DNA of 64,000 bases from VAXT01 sp963698015 (GTDB lineage Bacteria > Actinomycetota > Thermoleophilia > Gaiellales > Gaiellaceae). Positions 38,516-46,568 of the stretch are shown here, in pieces. Where the stretch lies: contig OY969109.1 of the NCBI GenBank assembly GCA_963698015.1, forward strand, positions 2,356,001-2,420,000, read 5' to 3'. The stretch's first letter is position 1. Each line of letters opens with the position of its first letter. The notes beneath the pieces were generated by a model. That model was not told where the DNA came from and did not search any database. It worked only from the letters and a program-made list of their open reading frames with translations. The position numbers were made by a program, and so were the translations under genes.

Positions 38516-40902
38516 CGCACGCGGAACGCGCTACGCAGCCGGGCCGTGTTCGGCAGGATCTTCGGCACGTTCTCCATGTTCTTCGGCTCCTGGTAGTCGG
38601 AGACGCGGAGCGTGAAGCGATGGCGGCCGCGCCGGAGCCCTTTCAGCGACGCCGTGATCTCGTTGCGGCCGGCGTCGTAGCGCGCCGAGCGCGCGTACCC
38701 GTCGACGGAGAGCCGTACGAACCGTGGGTCGATCCCGGCGCCGTTGTCGACCGCGCGCACGCGCAGCCGTCCGCCGCGCGTGGAGATCAGCTTCAGGCGC
38801 GGAGGCGTCGTGTCGCCGATCCAGAACCGGAACGTGAACGGGCCGGCCCCCGCGGCCGTGCCGCTGTCGAAGACGACGTCGTAGTCGCCCAGGCCCGGGA
38901 GCACCCCTCCGGCGACGGGCATCGGAGTGCCGTACGCGGGCAGGTACGGATTCGCGTTGAACGGGAGCCCGATCTCGCCGAGCAGCTGGTTCTCGTCGCC
39001 CGCGCGCACGACCCGCGGCTCGATCCCGTGCGCCCCGCCGAGGACCGCGACGCCGAAGTTCGCGACCGGGCGCGTCACGGAGACCCGGAACACCTGCTCC
39101 GGGCCGAGCAGGGTACGCGTCACGCCGAGGATCCGTGCATCGTCCGGGTAGCGGTACGAGTTGACGAGCGCCGGGTGCCCACGCGTGTCGCCCTGGTATG
39201 TGCCGGTGCGCGTGAGCGGGGTCGTCTGCGCCAGGCCGAGCTTCGGCGCGGCGACGCGGAACCAGAACGGGATCCGCCTGCGGTCGGTGCCTCGCTGGAG
39301 CACGACGAACCCCGTGTGCGTGCCCTCGGGCGCTCCTGGGGACGCGTTGGCCGTGATCACGAGCGGGCCGGGAATCGTCGCGACGGGCGCCACGGTCACC
39401 GCGGCGCCTGCGGCGGACTGCTGGAGCGTCGTGCTCGCGGTCCACTCGCCTGCGCCGCCACCCGCATCGGTGAGCACGACCTGGCGAGCCGCCAAGCCGT
39501 TGGGGGCCACGAAGCCGAACGAGAGGCTCGTCGGAGAGGCGAACACGAGCGGCCGGTCGGCGCGGACGAGGTCGATCGTTCCGCCTCCCTCGCGGGTCGT
39601 GTCCGCTTCACTGCCGCCGGGACCGAGCACCGGCTTCCCGGTCAGGACGAGCGCGGACTTGATCTGCTCGACCGTCCAGCCGCGATGGCGCTGGCGTAGC
39701 AGTGCCGCCGCGCCCGCGACGTGCGGCGCGGCCATGCTCGTCCCGCTGAAGCTCGCCCACAGGCCTGCGCGGCGGGGCACCGACGAGAGCACGTCCTCGC
39801 CGGGCGCCGTCACGTCCGGCTTCATGCGCAGCGACAACGGCGTCGGCCCGCCCGACGAGAAGGACGAGATGAACGGCCCGCTCTGGCTTTCGGCGGCGGC
39901 CGTGATGGCGCTCGCGGAGCTGCCCGGCGACGTGACCGATCCTGCACCGAGGTCCTCGTAGTCGTTCCCCGCCGCGACCACCGGCACCACTCCGGCCGCA
40001 GCGGCGCCGTCCAGCGCGCGGGCGACGATGTCGCGGCTCGGATCGATTTCCGCCTCGCCGAGCGAGAGGTTGATCACGTCCATCCCGTCCCGGACTGCGG
40101 CCTCGATGCCGGCGACGATCTCCGCCGAGTTCCCGTTCAGCCCGAAGTCGCCGTCGGGGATGGTCAGAACCTTGTAGTTGCCGAGGTAGGCCTTCGGCGC
40201 CACGCCGGAGACGCGACGCGTGGCTCCGGCGCGCGTGCGGTAGTTACCGGCTGCGATCCCGGCCACGTGCGTCGCGTGCTCCGAGTTCAGCGGGTCATAG
40301 GGGCGCCGCGCGTATTTCCACTTCGGCGCGCGAGGCGCAAAGGCGCGGGCCACGATCACCTTCGCGTCCGTGAAGCGCTTGTTCCCCTTTGGGAAGCCGC
40401 GCGGCATCCGATAGCCGCGCGCGCTGAAATAGGGATGGACGCGGTCGACGCCGTCGTCGATGATCCCGATCTTCACGCCCTGGCCGGCGCTCGAGAGCCG
40501 CGGCCCCCAGAGCGCGGGCGCGCCGATGAAGCTCGGGGTCGTCGTGCGCATGGCGTGGTAGCTGACGTTCGGATAGACCTTCGTCACACCGTCGACGCTC
40601 TGAAGGCGGTCGACCTCGCTCTGGGGAAGCCGAACGGCGAGGCCGTCGAGGACGGTCGAGTAGCGCCGCTGCACGGTCAGCTCCGGGACGGTCTGCGCGA
40701 GACCGGCTTCGACGTTGCCCTGGACCGCGCTCAGCGTCCGCAGGTGACCGCCGCGGGCGAGCGGCGGCGCGTCGAGCGTGAGGATCACCTCGACGAGCGG
40801 TCCGCGGGCAGCGGTAGGAGCCTGTGACTGGGCACCCGCGAGGGCGGGCACCGAGACCAGGGCGACGATGGAGAGAAGAGCGACCCGTTTCAGCCCGGAC
40901 AT
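38512..40902 (-). CDS. Secreted subtilisin-like serine protease (S8)
   Basis: A 796-aa exported protease. Signal MSGLKRVALLSIVALVSVPALAGAQ, then an I9-like propeptide region (residues 35-120, ending VDGVTKVYPNVSYHAM). The catalytic triad is in GIIDDGVDRVHPYF (Asp), NSEHATHVAGIAAG (His) and SGTSMAAPHVAGAAALL (Ser). About 100 residues are inserted between Asp and His relative to small subtilisins. The C-terminal 300 residues are beta-sandwich-like (including FRFWIGDTTPPRLKLIS, a fibronectin/Ig-like tail) and may bind the wall or substrate. ATG 40902 start. Confidence 0.92.
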   Translation of the reverse strand: MSGLKRVALLSIVALVSVPALAGAQSQAPTAARGPLVEVILTLDAPPLARGGHLRTLSAVQGNVEAGLAQTVPELTVQRRYSTVLDGLAVRLPQSEVDRLQSVDGVTKVYPNVSYHAMRTTTPSFIGAPALWGPRLSSAGQGVKIGIIDDGVDRVHPYFSARGYRMPRGFPKGNKRFTDAKVIVARAFAPRAPKWKYARRPYDPLNSEHATHVAGIAAGNYRTRAGATRRVSGVAPKAYLGNYKVLTIPDGDFGLNGNSAEIVAGIEAAVRDGMDVINLSLGEAEIDPSRDIVARALDGAAAAGVVPVVAAGNDYEDLGAGSVTSPGSSASAITAAAESQSGPFISSFSSGGPTPLSLRMKPDVTAPGEDVLSSVPRRAGLWASFSGTSMAAPHVAGAAALLRQRHRGWTVEQIKSALVLTGKPVLGPGGSEADTTREGGGTIDLVRADRPLVFASPTSLSFGFVAPNGLAARQVVLTDAGGGAGEWTASTTLQQSAAGAAVTVAPVATIPGPLVITANASPGAPEGTHTGFVVLQRGTDRRRIPFWFRVAAPKLGLAQTTPLTRTGTYQGDTRGHPALVNSYRYPDDARILGVTRTLLGPEQVFRVSVTRPVANFGVAVLGGAHGIEPRVVRAGDENQLLGEIGLPFNANPYLPAYGTPMPVAGGVLPGLGDYDVVFDSGTAAGAGPFTFRFWIGDTTPPRLKLISTRGGRLRVRAVDNGAGIDPRFVRLSVDGYARSARYDAGRNEITASLKGLRRGRHRFTLRVSDYQEPKNMENVPKILPNTARLRSAFRVR

Positions 40903-40978
40903 GGTAGAGACGGACGATTGTGCCCGCGATTCGTGGGCAAATTGTGAGCGCAGGACCGCGGCTAGACTTTTCCGGCCC

Positions 40979-41062
40979 GCGGATGTGGCGGAATTGGTAG
41001 ACGCGCACGGTTCAGGGCCGTGTGGGGGAGACCCCGTGGAGGTTCAAGTCCTCTCATCCGCA
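40979..41062 (+). tRNA. tRNA-Leu (anticodon CAG)
   Basis: 84-nt class II tRNA: acceptor GCGGATG/CATCCGC, D-arm TGGCGGAATTGGTAGACGCG, anticodon loop with CAG, variable arm TGGGGGAGACCCCG and T-arm GGTTCAAGTCC. No encoded CCA. TAGACT (40963-40968) upstream is a good -10. Its last 18 bases plus T are duplicated at 44406-44424, marking it as the integration target of an island. Confidence 0.96.
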
Positions 41063-41063
41063 T
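41045..41063 (+). repeat. attL: 3' end of tRNA-Leu
   Basis: Left copy of the 19-bp direct repeat CAAGTCCTCTCATCCGCAT, contained in the tRNA gene except for the last base. Confidence 0.8.
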
Positions 41064-41098
41064 TTCCCTCCTGAGCAGGAACTTCCGTTCAGGTCGCT

Positions 41099-41476
41099 TC
41101 AGCAGGAGTACACATAGTCCGAGGCCTCGCTGACCCAAGGGCAGAGCGTGTCGTCAACAGCGGTCTGCAGATCCTCGACAGTGCCTTCGAGATCCGACAC
41201 TCCGGTTCCACTCTCGAGGTCGTCCAAGCGAGAGCTCACATCTTCGAGTTGAGTGGAGAGATCATCTATGGCGGCGGCAGCATCCGGCCCTACCGGCCCT
41301 GCTGGGCCCTGCGGCCCGATCGGCCCTCTCGGACCCTGCTCCCCTCGCGGACCTTGCTCCGCATAGGCGTCCGCGAACCAGTGCTGTGGGTCAACCGTGA
41401 TCCAGGTCAGCCAGCCAAGGCATACAACCGACAGGATCAGATTGGTTACGACCAGTGCGATGACAGGGCGGGACAT
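41099..41476 (-). CDS. Membrane-anchored collagen-like small protein
   Basis: A 125-aa protein. Residues 5-28 form an N-terminal membrane anchor (VIALVVTNLILSVVCLGWLTWI). Residues about 41-63 are collagen-type triplets (GPRGEQGPRGPIGPQGPAG...), followed by a heptad-like acidic segment (IDDLSTQLEDVSSRLDDLESG) that could trimerise the chains, and two cysteines at the C-terminus (CPWVSEASDYVYSC). GXY repeats of about eight units are short for a stable triple helix without such a coiled coil. ATG 41476 with AGGGGAGG as ribosome site. Located just inside the left end of the tRNA-Leu island; function unknown, surface display likely. Confidence 0.75.
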   Translation of the reverse strand: MSRPVIALVVTNLILSVVCLGWLTWITVDPQHWFADAYAEQGPRGEQGPRGPIGPQGPAGPVGPDAAAAIDDLSTQLEDVSSRLDDLESGTGVSDLEGTVEDLQTAVDDTLCPWVSEASDYVYSC

Positions 41477-41759
41477 TGCCGACCTCCCCTTTGAGCCGCG
41501 TTTTGCGCGAGCGTAAGCGTCCGGGCTTAGCGATTCCAGAGCGCCGCGTCAGAGGGGCCTCAGTCTGGCTTGCTTGACAGTGAGGTAGAGAAACTGAGAG
41601 CGTCGTCGGGATAGACCGGCCGACGGGAGGCGTCGTGAAAGGTGGACCTGCCTCGCGATCTGCGGCTTCAAGTGTCCGGCCTGCCGAGGCTTTGGCTTCG
41701 GCGGGCGGCGCTCCTCACCTCGCGCAACCGGAACTTCACTTCCACAAGGGAGGTTTCAC
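41477..41759 (+). other. Intergenic region inside the island
   Basis: 283 bp between divergent genes. TTGACA near 41574 with a TAGAGA about 9 bp later is too short a spacing for a confident promoter. A GC-rich hairpin-like stretch, CCGAGGCTTTGGCTTCGG (41682-41699), lies before the secreted-protein gene. No RNA gene recognised. Confidence 0.35.
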
Positions 41760-42317
41760 ATGAGGTCGCTCAACCGGCTCTTGGTTGTCTTGGCCGCGTG
41801 CGCCGCCGGTGCGGCGCTCGCTGCCGGCGTCGCTTCCGCAGACAGGGCGAAGCTACCGCCGAATGGTGTTTACACGTGCAAGTGGATCGCCGCCCACCCG
41901 TTGGCTGCGGCGCAGGCACGTGTCACATGCGATGCGTCCGTGTTCTTCGCGGCTATGTCCTCGCCGATCTCGGGCCCGTCGGCTGCGATTCTGGCGTCAC
42001 CGGACTCGATCGACTCGACTGGATGCTGGTATATACCCGCGGGAGCTCGCATCAGCCCCGGCGTCTATGCCTGGTCGGCGTGGGAGTACGCGAATGATTG
42101 GAGTTGGTTCGCGAACTTCGGGCCGCCGGTGGACTACACGTGGTACATCCAGAAGTCTGGTCCGGTGACATTGAATTTCGACCGCGTCACGGATCTCGGC
42201 CACGCAGATCACAATCACGCGCTCAGGTATCCGACAGGCAATGTTCGTCGCTTGGGATTCCAGAACTGGGTCTATCCCACGCAGCAGTGGTACCACTGCC
42301 ACACCCAGGCACCGTAG
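41760..42317 (+). CDS. Small secreted hypothetical protein
   Basis: 185 aa with a clear signal peptide (MRSLNRLLVVLAACAAGAALAAGVASA). The mature part is rich in aromatic residues (YAWSAWEYANDWSWFANFGPP, QNWVYPTQQWYHCH) with four cysteines, suggesting a compact disulfide-bonded domain. Ribosome site GGGAGG lies 8 bp before ATG 41760, unlike the leaderless genes outside the island. No family recognised. Confidence 0.75.
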   Translation: MRSLNRLLVVLAACAAGAALAAGVASADRAKLPPNGVYTCKWIAAHPLAAAQARVTCDASVFFAAMSSPISGPSAAILASPDSIDSTGCWYIPAGARISPGVYAWSAWEYANDWSWFANFGPPVDYTWYIQKSGPVTLNFDRVTDLGHADHNHALRYPTGNVRRLGFQNWVYPTQQWYHCHTQAP

Positions 42318-42495
42318 GACCACGTCACGGCGAGATGGGGCGAGGTCCCGCCCTGTCTCGCCGGGTTCCTCAGGAGTCGTCGAGCAGGCCGACCTCTGTC
42401 AACGCGTGGGGCGACGGGGTTTTGGTCAAGGGTCCGAACGCGATACGCTCAACTGAAGCCGTTCGGCCCGAACCTGCCACGGAAGGAAGAACCGA

Positions 42496-43716
42496 ATGGC
42501 ATTTACGTTCAGGCTCGTGCGCCAAGACGGGACGCCGGCTGAACCGCCGATCCTGAACACGGCTGTCTCGAACTGGGTACCTGGCGACGAGATCCCGCTC
42601 GGGATTGCTAGGGGCAGTCTGAGGGTGATTGAGGCTCGCCCCAGGGCGGATGCGGACGACCCAGCGGTGCTCGTGGTGGCGCCGACGAGTCCTCTCCGGC
42701 TGTGGTTCATGTCTTTGAACAAGGGCGTCCGATGGGTCGTTGGTGCGGTGATTACGGCGGGAGCGGTCGCGGGCGCGATCGGCGCGATCAAAGCCCTGTT
42801 GCCCCAACCGACGCCCGAGCTCGGGGCTCAAATCACGCATGTCTCGATTGTCAGGAACATGACGCTCGACGAGTACGCCGTTCGCCAAGAAACGGCCAGC
42901 GCTCCTAAGAACAGCAACGAATCGATAGAAGGCGAACAAAGCCTCAGTCAGTTCGCCGCCGTCCGCGACGCCCTACCTGGGCGACCGCCTCCGCCACCTC
43001 CGCCCCTACCGCCTCCACCTCCAGGGCCACCGCCTCCACCTCCAGGGCCACCGCCTCCACCTCCAGGGCCACCGCCTCCACCTCCACCGGCACCGCCTCC
43101 ACCTCCACCGGCACCGCCTCCACCTCCACCGGCACCGCCACCGCAGCCGCCACGGCCTGGTCAACCGGGCGCGCTAAGCGCCGACGCACGCGCCCGCGTG
43201 GGTGACGGAGTCCTCTTGGGCACAAGCAAACCCGGGGTTCTCCAGATGACCACAGGCTCGCTCTGTGTGAATGCGTTCGACGACCCGGGCTGCGGACTCT
43301 TAAGCGACGGTGACTACATGCAGGTTTTCAATGATGACGGGTTACCGACAGACGCGGATCCGGCCACTATTGCGACACGAGTAGCAACGCTCTTGGCGGG
43401 CACCCGGACGCAGGGAAGGGAGGCTCAGCCAATCGGAGTGATGGTCGACTACGACGTCTCCGTCACCGGCTTCCGCCAGCACCGAGTGACTGTTCGCTGG
43501 TCGCTCCTCGAGGCTGGGGCCGGCGTTCAGGTGCCCCGTAAGTGGCTTAGGAATCAGTCCGTCCGTTGGTTGAAGGGCGAGGCCGAGAAAGACTCGGCGA
43601 GTGGCAGCTTCTGGGTGCCTCTGCCAAAAATCAGAGGGCCATTCCAGGTTCGTGTTTCCCTGTACGACGAGGACAACGTTCGCCTCGCCTACGCAGACAC
43701 CGACACGTTTCGATGA
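42496..43716 (+). CDS. Single-pass membrane protein with proline-rich stalk
   Basis: A 406-aa protein. Residues 1-65 form a beta-rich N-terminal domain (FTFRLVRQDGTPAEPP), which lies before a membrane helix (about 78-97, VRWVVGAVITAGAVAGAIGAI). The region 155-220 is a stalk of (PPPPPPG/A) blocks encoded by an 18-bp tandem DNA repeat (about 43009-43140). The C-terminal 180 residues are a predicted beta domain (VMVDYDVSVTGFRQHRVTVRWSLLEAG) that would be displayed at the other side. GGAAGGAAG lies just before ATG 42496. No homologue family recognised. It may connect cytoplasmic and extracellular modules across the wall, but this is inference. Confidence 0.75.
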   Translation: MAFTFRLVRQDGTPAEPPILNTAVSNWVPGDEIPLGIARGSLRVIEARPRADADDPAVLVVAPTSPLRLWFMSLNKGVRWVVGAVITAGAVAGAIGAIKALLPQPTPELGAQITHVSIVRNMTLDEYAVRQETASAPKNSNESIEGEQSLSQFAAVRDALPGRPPPPPPPLPPPPPGPPPPPPGPPPPPPGPPPPPPPAPPPPPPAPPPPPPAPPPQPPRPGQPGALSADARARVGDGVLLGTSKPGVLQMTTGSLCVNAFDDPGCGLLSDGDYMQVFNDDGLPTDADPATIATRVATLLAGTRTQGREAQPIGVMVDYDVSVTGFRQHRVTVRWSLLEAGAGVQVPRKWLRNQSVRWLKGEAEKDSASGSFWVPLPKIRGPFQVRVSLYDEDNVRLAYADTDTFR

Positions 43717-43924
43717 CGGTCGCCGGGCGGTCGAGGCCCTCAATATGGGTCAGATCCCATTGTTCGAACCGTTCACCGACCCAATAGAGCGGATAGCGGC
43801 CGAACTCCTTGGCTCCCTCTATGTCCGGGCGGTTGGTTCCAGCATCCGAGCCGCCGCCAGCACAGATCGACAGGCCGACGATTGAAGCCAGGAGAACCGT
43901 CTGAGGTACCCGTGCGAGGTGCAC
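43631..43924 (-). pseudogene. Truncated exported/lipoprotein-like gene remnant
   Basis: From GTG 43924 the frame reads VHLARVPQTVLLASIVGLSICAGGG (signal with a lipobox-like cysteine) and then FGRYPLYWVGERFEQWDLTHIEGL, a pattern I associate with small exported actinobacterial proteins (PxYWxGxxFxGxxL). After about residue 70 the frame merely runs antisense through the 3' end of the proline-stalk gene, so the original C-terminus appears lost. Consistent with decay inside the island. Confidence 0.4.
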
Positions 43925-44039
43925 TGCGCTGAGCGAGTTTCGCAGGTACGCCTTTGCCCCCGGAGGCCGGGCGGCGGGGTCGAACTTTCGGACGCCTCGC
44001 GCGCTTCCCGGCCACTCGGTGAAATCGCTCGAGTATTCC

Positions 44040-44336
44040 CTATGAATAGTCGGCAAACTCAATCAGCGCGGCAAGCGGCACGACAGCAATGCCGGCGCTG
44101 ATGACCATCGCGATGACGGCGTCGCTTGTCCGACGCCCTTCCTTACGCGCTCGCGAGTATCCGAATGAGCCCGCAACGAAGAGTGCTAGTCCGAGCGGTA
44201 GCGATACGAAACCGAACGCCAGGTAGTTGAGCCCCGGGAGTCCGGTCGCTTCATACGAGAGGGCCCAAACCGTCCACAGACTGGCGACGACGACGGCGAC
44301 GTACAAGACTCGACGAGAGGCGGGGGCGCGTTTCAT
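44040..44336 (-). CDS. Small integral membrane protein
   Basis: 98 aa from ATG 44336 (MKRAPASRRVLYVAVVVASLWTVWAL). Three hydrophobic segments are predicted: residues 11-30, 37-60 and 75-93, with the short basic loop SRARKEGRRTS between the last two. The longer frame up to 44408 runs into the att repeat and is not needed. No family recognised. It is the last gene before attR. Confidence 0.6.
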   Translation of the reverse strand: MKRAPASRRVLYVAVVVASLWTVWALSYEATGLPGLNYLAFGFVSLPLGLALFVAGSFGYSRARKEGRRTSDAVIAMVISAGIAVVPLAALIEFADYS

Positions 44337-44405
44337 TTGGGCAGACCGCGCATCGGCGTTCTGCCTCCACGGCTTGACGGACAAGGGCGTGACGGGCCAA
44401 GGCCC

Positions 44406-44424
44406 CAAGTCCTCTCATCCGCAT
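44406..44424 (+). repeat. attR: 19-bp duplication of the tRNA-Leu 3' end
   Basis: CAAGTCCTCTCATCCGCAT, identical to 41045-41063; the bases on both sides differ between the two copies, which defines the repeat limits. Confidence 0.8.
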
Positions 44425-44523
44425 GATGCTCACTTGCAGGAGGTTCGGCCTGTTGGCCGCGAGTCAGTCCGCGCCCGGTCCGTGGAGGTCCCTTTTCCGG
44501 GCTCGAGGATCCAGGAACGGAAA

Positions 44524-44563
44524 GCGGCGTGGCTGGGGATCGGACGATCCCAAACCACGCCGC
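44524..44563 (-). terminator. Strong hairpin after the Flp pilin gene
   Basis: GCGGCGTGG (44524-44532) pairs with CCACGCCGC (44555-44563), and inside it GGGATCG (44536-44542) pairs with CGATCCC (44545-44551). The two-tiered stem of 16 bp lies 22 bp after the pilin stop codon. It lacks a T-run and may terminate or stabilise the pilin mRNA. Confidence 0.65.
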
Positions 44564-44584
44564 TGGGGTGTTGCTCGAGCTCGA

Positions 44585-44746
44585 CTACGTGATGTAGCCG
44601 GCGACGCGGGTCATCGCATTGACGATGTTGCCCGAGAGCAGGGCAAGCGCGCCGAAGACCGCGATCGTGATGACAGCCAGGACGACGCCGTACTCGGCCA
44701 TCGTCTGCCCGTCTTCACGGGTGAGCCAGTTGTAGAGCTTCTGCAT
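44585..44746 (-). CDS. Flp/Fap-type pilin subunit
   Basis: A 53-aa prepilin that short-ORF filters miss. It reads MQKLYNWLTREDGQTMAEYG followed by a hydrophobic helix (VVLAVITIAVFGALALLSG) and NIVNAMTRVAGYIT. The Flp signature is complete: Gly before the cleavage site, Glu and Tyr in the TMAEYG motif, then a 20-residue hydrophobic segment. It would be processed by a TadV/PilD-type peptidase and assembled by Tad machinery, none of which is in this window. GGAGG lies 9 bp before ATG 44746. It sits 160 bp outside attR of the island. Confidence 0.88.
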   Translation of the reverse strand: MQKLYNWLTREDGQTMAEYGVVLAVITIAVFGALALLSGNIVNAMTRVAGYIT

Positions 44747-44974
44747 CGGAGCAGACCTCCATGGAGGAAATCGACGCCGACGGAAGCGCCGTAGGGTTAG
44801 TCCTCATGTCATCGCTCAAGTCGGGAGCGCACGCATCCCCCGCATGGTGATCCTGCATACGTCAAAAGGGGTATGGAAGGTGGATCAGATTGTCTCGTCG
44901 AGCCAGGTGCCAATAGGTCTCTAAACTCCACGCAACGGGAGAGGCCGCCACCTCCAGGCGCTCATCCGCATGCT

Positions 44975-45727
44975 TTGGCCACGCTCGAACGAGAGATCGA
45001 CCGCCTGTACGCGCTGCCGCTGGACGAGTTCACGGCGCGTCGCAACGAGCTTGCCAAACGCCTGAAGAAGGACGGCGACGAGGACGCCGCCGAGCAGGTG
45101 ACCGGGCTCGTCAAGCCGAGTGTGCCCGCGTGGACGATCAACCAGCTCGCGAGGCGCCAGAAGAAGGAGGTGCAGGCCCTGCTCACGACCGGCACGCGGC
45201 TCCGCAAGGCCCAGGAGCGGGCGCTGGCCGGCGGCGGCGCCGATGCCCTCAACGCGGCGCAGGCCGAAGAGCGGGAGTCCGTCCGCGACCTCACGCAGCG
45301 GGCCGTCGAGATCCTCGAGGAGGCAGGACGGCCGGCCACCCGCGCCGTGCTCGAGCGCATTCGGGCCACCCTCGGCGCGGCGGTGCTGACCGACCCGGAG
45401 CGCGCTGCGCTCAAGGCCGGACGGCTGACGACGGAGGTGCAGGTCTCCGGCTTCGACGCGCTGGCCGGGATCAGGCCCGCCCCGCCGAGAGCCGGGCCAC
45501 CCGACGAGCTCGCGGAGCGCCGGGAGAAGAAGGCCCAGCGCGAGCGGGAGCGCGTTCGGCTGGAAAAGCGGGCGCGCGAGCTGGCCGACCACGCAGAGAA
45601 AGCCGAGGAGGCCGCCGAGCGCGCCGAAGAGGCTGCTGCGGATGCGCGAGAGCTCGCCGAGGAGCGCCGACGGGCCGCGGACGTGGCCGCCGACGAGCTC
45701 GCCGCGTTCGAGCAGGACGCCGGCTAG
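44975..45727 (+). CDS. Coiled-coil hypothetical protein
   Basis: About 250 aa from TTG 44975 (LATLEREIDRLYALPLDEFTARRNELAKRLKK); the frame is open from ATG 44873 but the first 34 residues are low-complexity and less coding-like. A conserved-looking N-terminal half (VTGLVKPSVPAWTINQLARRQKKEVQALLTTG) is followed by a long Ala/Glu/Arg coiled coil (AEKAEEAAERAEEAAADARELAEERRR). I recall similar proteins as uncharacterised conserved actinobacterial genes. TAAACT near 44922 could be its -10 box. Confidence 0.65.
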   Translation: MATLEREIDRLYALPLDEFTARRNELAKRLKKDGDEDAAEQVTGLVKPSVPAWTINQLARRQKKEVQALLTTGTRLRKAQERALAGGGADALNAAQAEERESVRDLTQRAVEILEEAGRPATRAVLERIRATLGAAVLTDPERAALKAGRLTTEVQVSGFDALAGIRPAPPRAGPPDELAERREKKAQRERERVRLEKRARELADHAEKAEEAAERAEEAAADARELAEERRRAADVAADELAAFEQDAG

Positions 45728-45731
45728 AGCC

Positions 45732-46535
45732 CTAGCCGCTGTTCTCGCGACGCCACGTGTCCCACAGCTCTGGATGGTTGGCGAGCGTCTCCGGATCGCC
45801 GCAGCAGTTCCAGGTGTAGGTGAAGAAACCCTGGACGCCGCCCGCCTTCCAGCGGTCGATGACCGCCTGCAGCTCCGCGGGTGAGGGCACCCGGTAGTAG
45901 TCGTCGCCGAACGACTGCGGCGCCGCCCAGACGTGCTTGACCCCCGCGCTGTGGGCCGTGCTCAGCGCCGCGTCGATCTTCGAGAGCACGCAGCCGTTCA
46001 CATGGGAGCACGGGTAGGTCGACAGGATCATCACGTCCGTCGAGTTGGCGAACGCGGTCACGTCGACCTGGCGGTTCTCGGCGATCGCGGTCACGGCGGT
46101 CGGATCGATGCTCTTCACGAGCCGGGCGCGCGCGCGGATCTGCTGGACCGCATTCGGGCAGCCCGCCGTGTGCGGCTCGTCCGCGACGTAGTACATGACG
46201 CTCGCCGGGTTGTCTCTGATCGCGGTCACGCGTGACGTCACGGTTGCGTCTGACCAGCCGAACGTGCACGTGCCGCTGTCGTAGCCGCCGAGGTAGAGCA
46301 TGGCCGTCAGACCGTAGGCGCGGATCTGGTCGAGGGCCGGCTTCGACGGGTTGACGATGACTGTCCTGAAGCCGAGGTCGGCGATGCGCGCGTAATCCGC
46401 TCCGGTCGTCGTGTAGATCCCGCGCCCGAAGGGGGTCAGGCTGCCCGGGGCGCCCGCGGCTCGAAACGGCGAAGTCGAGCCCGAGAGGCCGACCGTCAGC
46501 GTGACGGCTGCGATCAGGAGCAGCCGAAGTCGCAT
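45732..46535 (-). CDS. Secreted TIM-barrel, glycoside-hydrolase-like protein
   Basis: 267 aa; signal peptide MRLRLLLIAAVTLTVGLSGS. The mature part has the alternating pattern of a small (beta/alpha) barrel: FRTVIVNPSKPALDQIRAYGL, SVMYYVADEPHTAGC (acidic pair after strand 4, where clan-A glycosidases place the acid/base), VMILSTYPCSH, VWAAPQSFGDDYY, and a final GFFTYTWNCCGDP. Four or more cysteines suggest disulfides. No GH family can be named from sequence alone; the protein may be a non-catalytic relative. Confidence 0.6.
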   Translation of the reverse strand: MRLRLLLIAAVTLTVGLSGSTSPFRAAGAPGSLTPFGRGIYTTTGADYARIADLGFRTVIVNPSKPALDQIRAYGLTAMLYLGGYDSGTCTFGWSDATVTSRVTAIRDNPASVMYYVADEPHTAGCPNAVQQIRARARLVKSIDPTAVTAIAENRQVDVTAFANSTDVMILSTYPCSHVNGCVLSKIDAALSTAHSAGVKHVWAAPQSFGDDYYRVPSPAELQAVIDRWKAGGVQGFFTYTWNCCGDPETLANHPELWDTWRRENSG

Positions 46536-46568
46536 CGCGGTCCCCGACCTTAGTCGACGGGTCGGCTC

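Larger units (their letters stand above)
41045..44424. mobile_element. 3.4-kb genomic island integrated at tRNA-Leu
   Basis: The 19-bp sequence CAAGTCCTCTCATCCGCAT from the T-arm/acceptor of tRNA-Leu is exactly repeated at the right end (44406-44424), the usual product of site-specific integration that rebuilds the tRNA 3' end. Genes inside (collagen-like, small secreted, proline-rich, truncated lipoprotein, small membrane protein) look unrelated to the flanks and are less GC-biased, with conventional ribosome sites. No integrase, replication or transfer gene lies inside, so it is either a remnant or a passenger mobilised in trans. Confidence 0.75.

Noticed and set aside
43009..43140. Short tandem DNA repeats in 42496-43716 as a mobile or CRISPR-like element
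   Set aside because: The 18-bp periodicity simply encodes PPPPPG/A stalk blocks in frame.
44960..44970. CTCATCCGCAT as a third attachment site of the tRNA-Leu island
   Set aside because: Only 11 of 19 bases match and flanking bases differ; chance similarity is likely.
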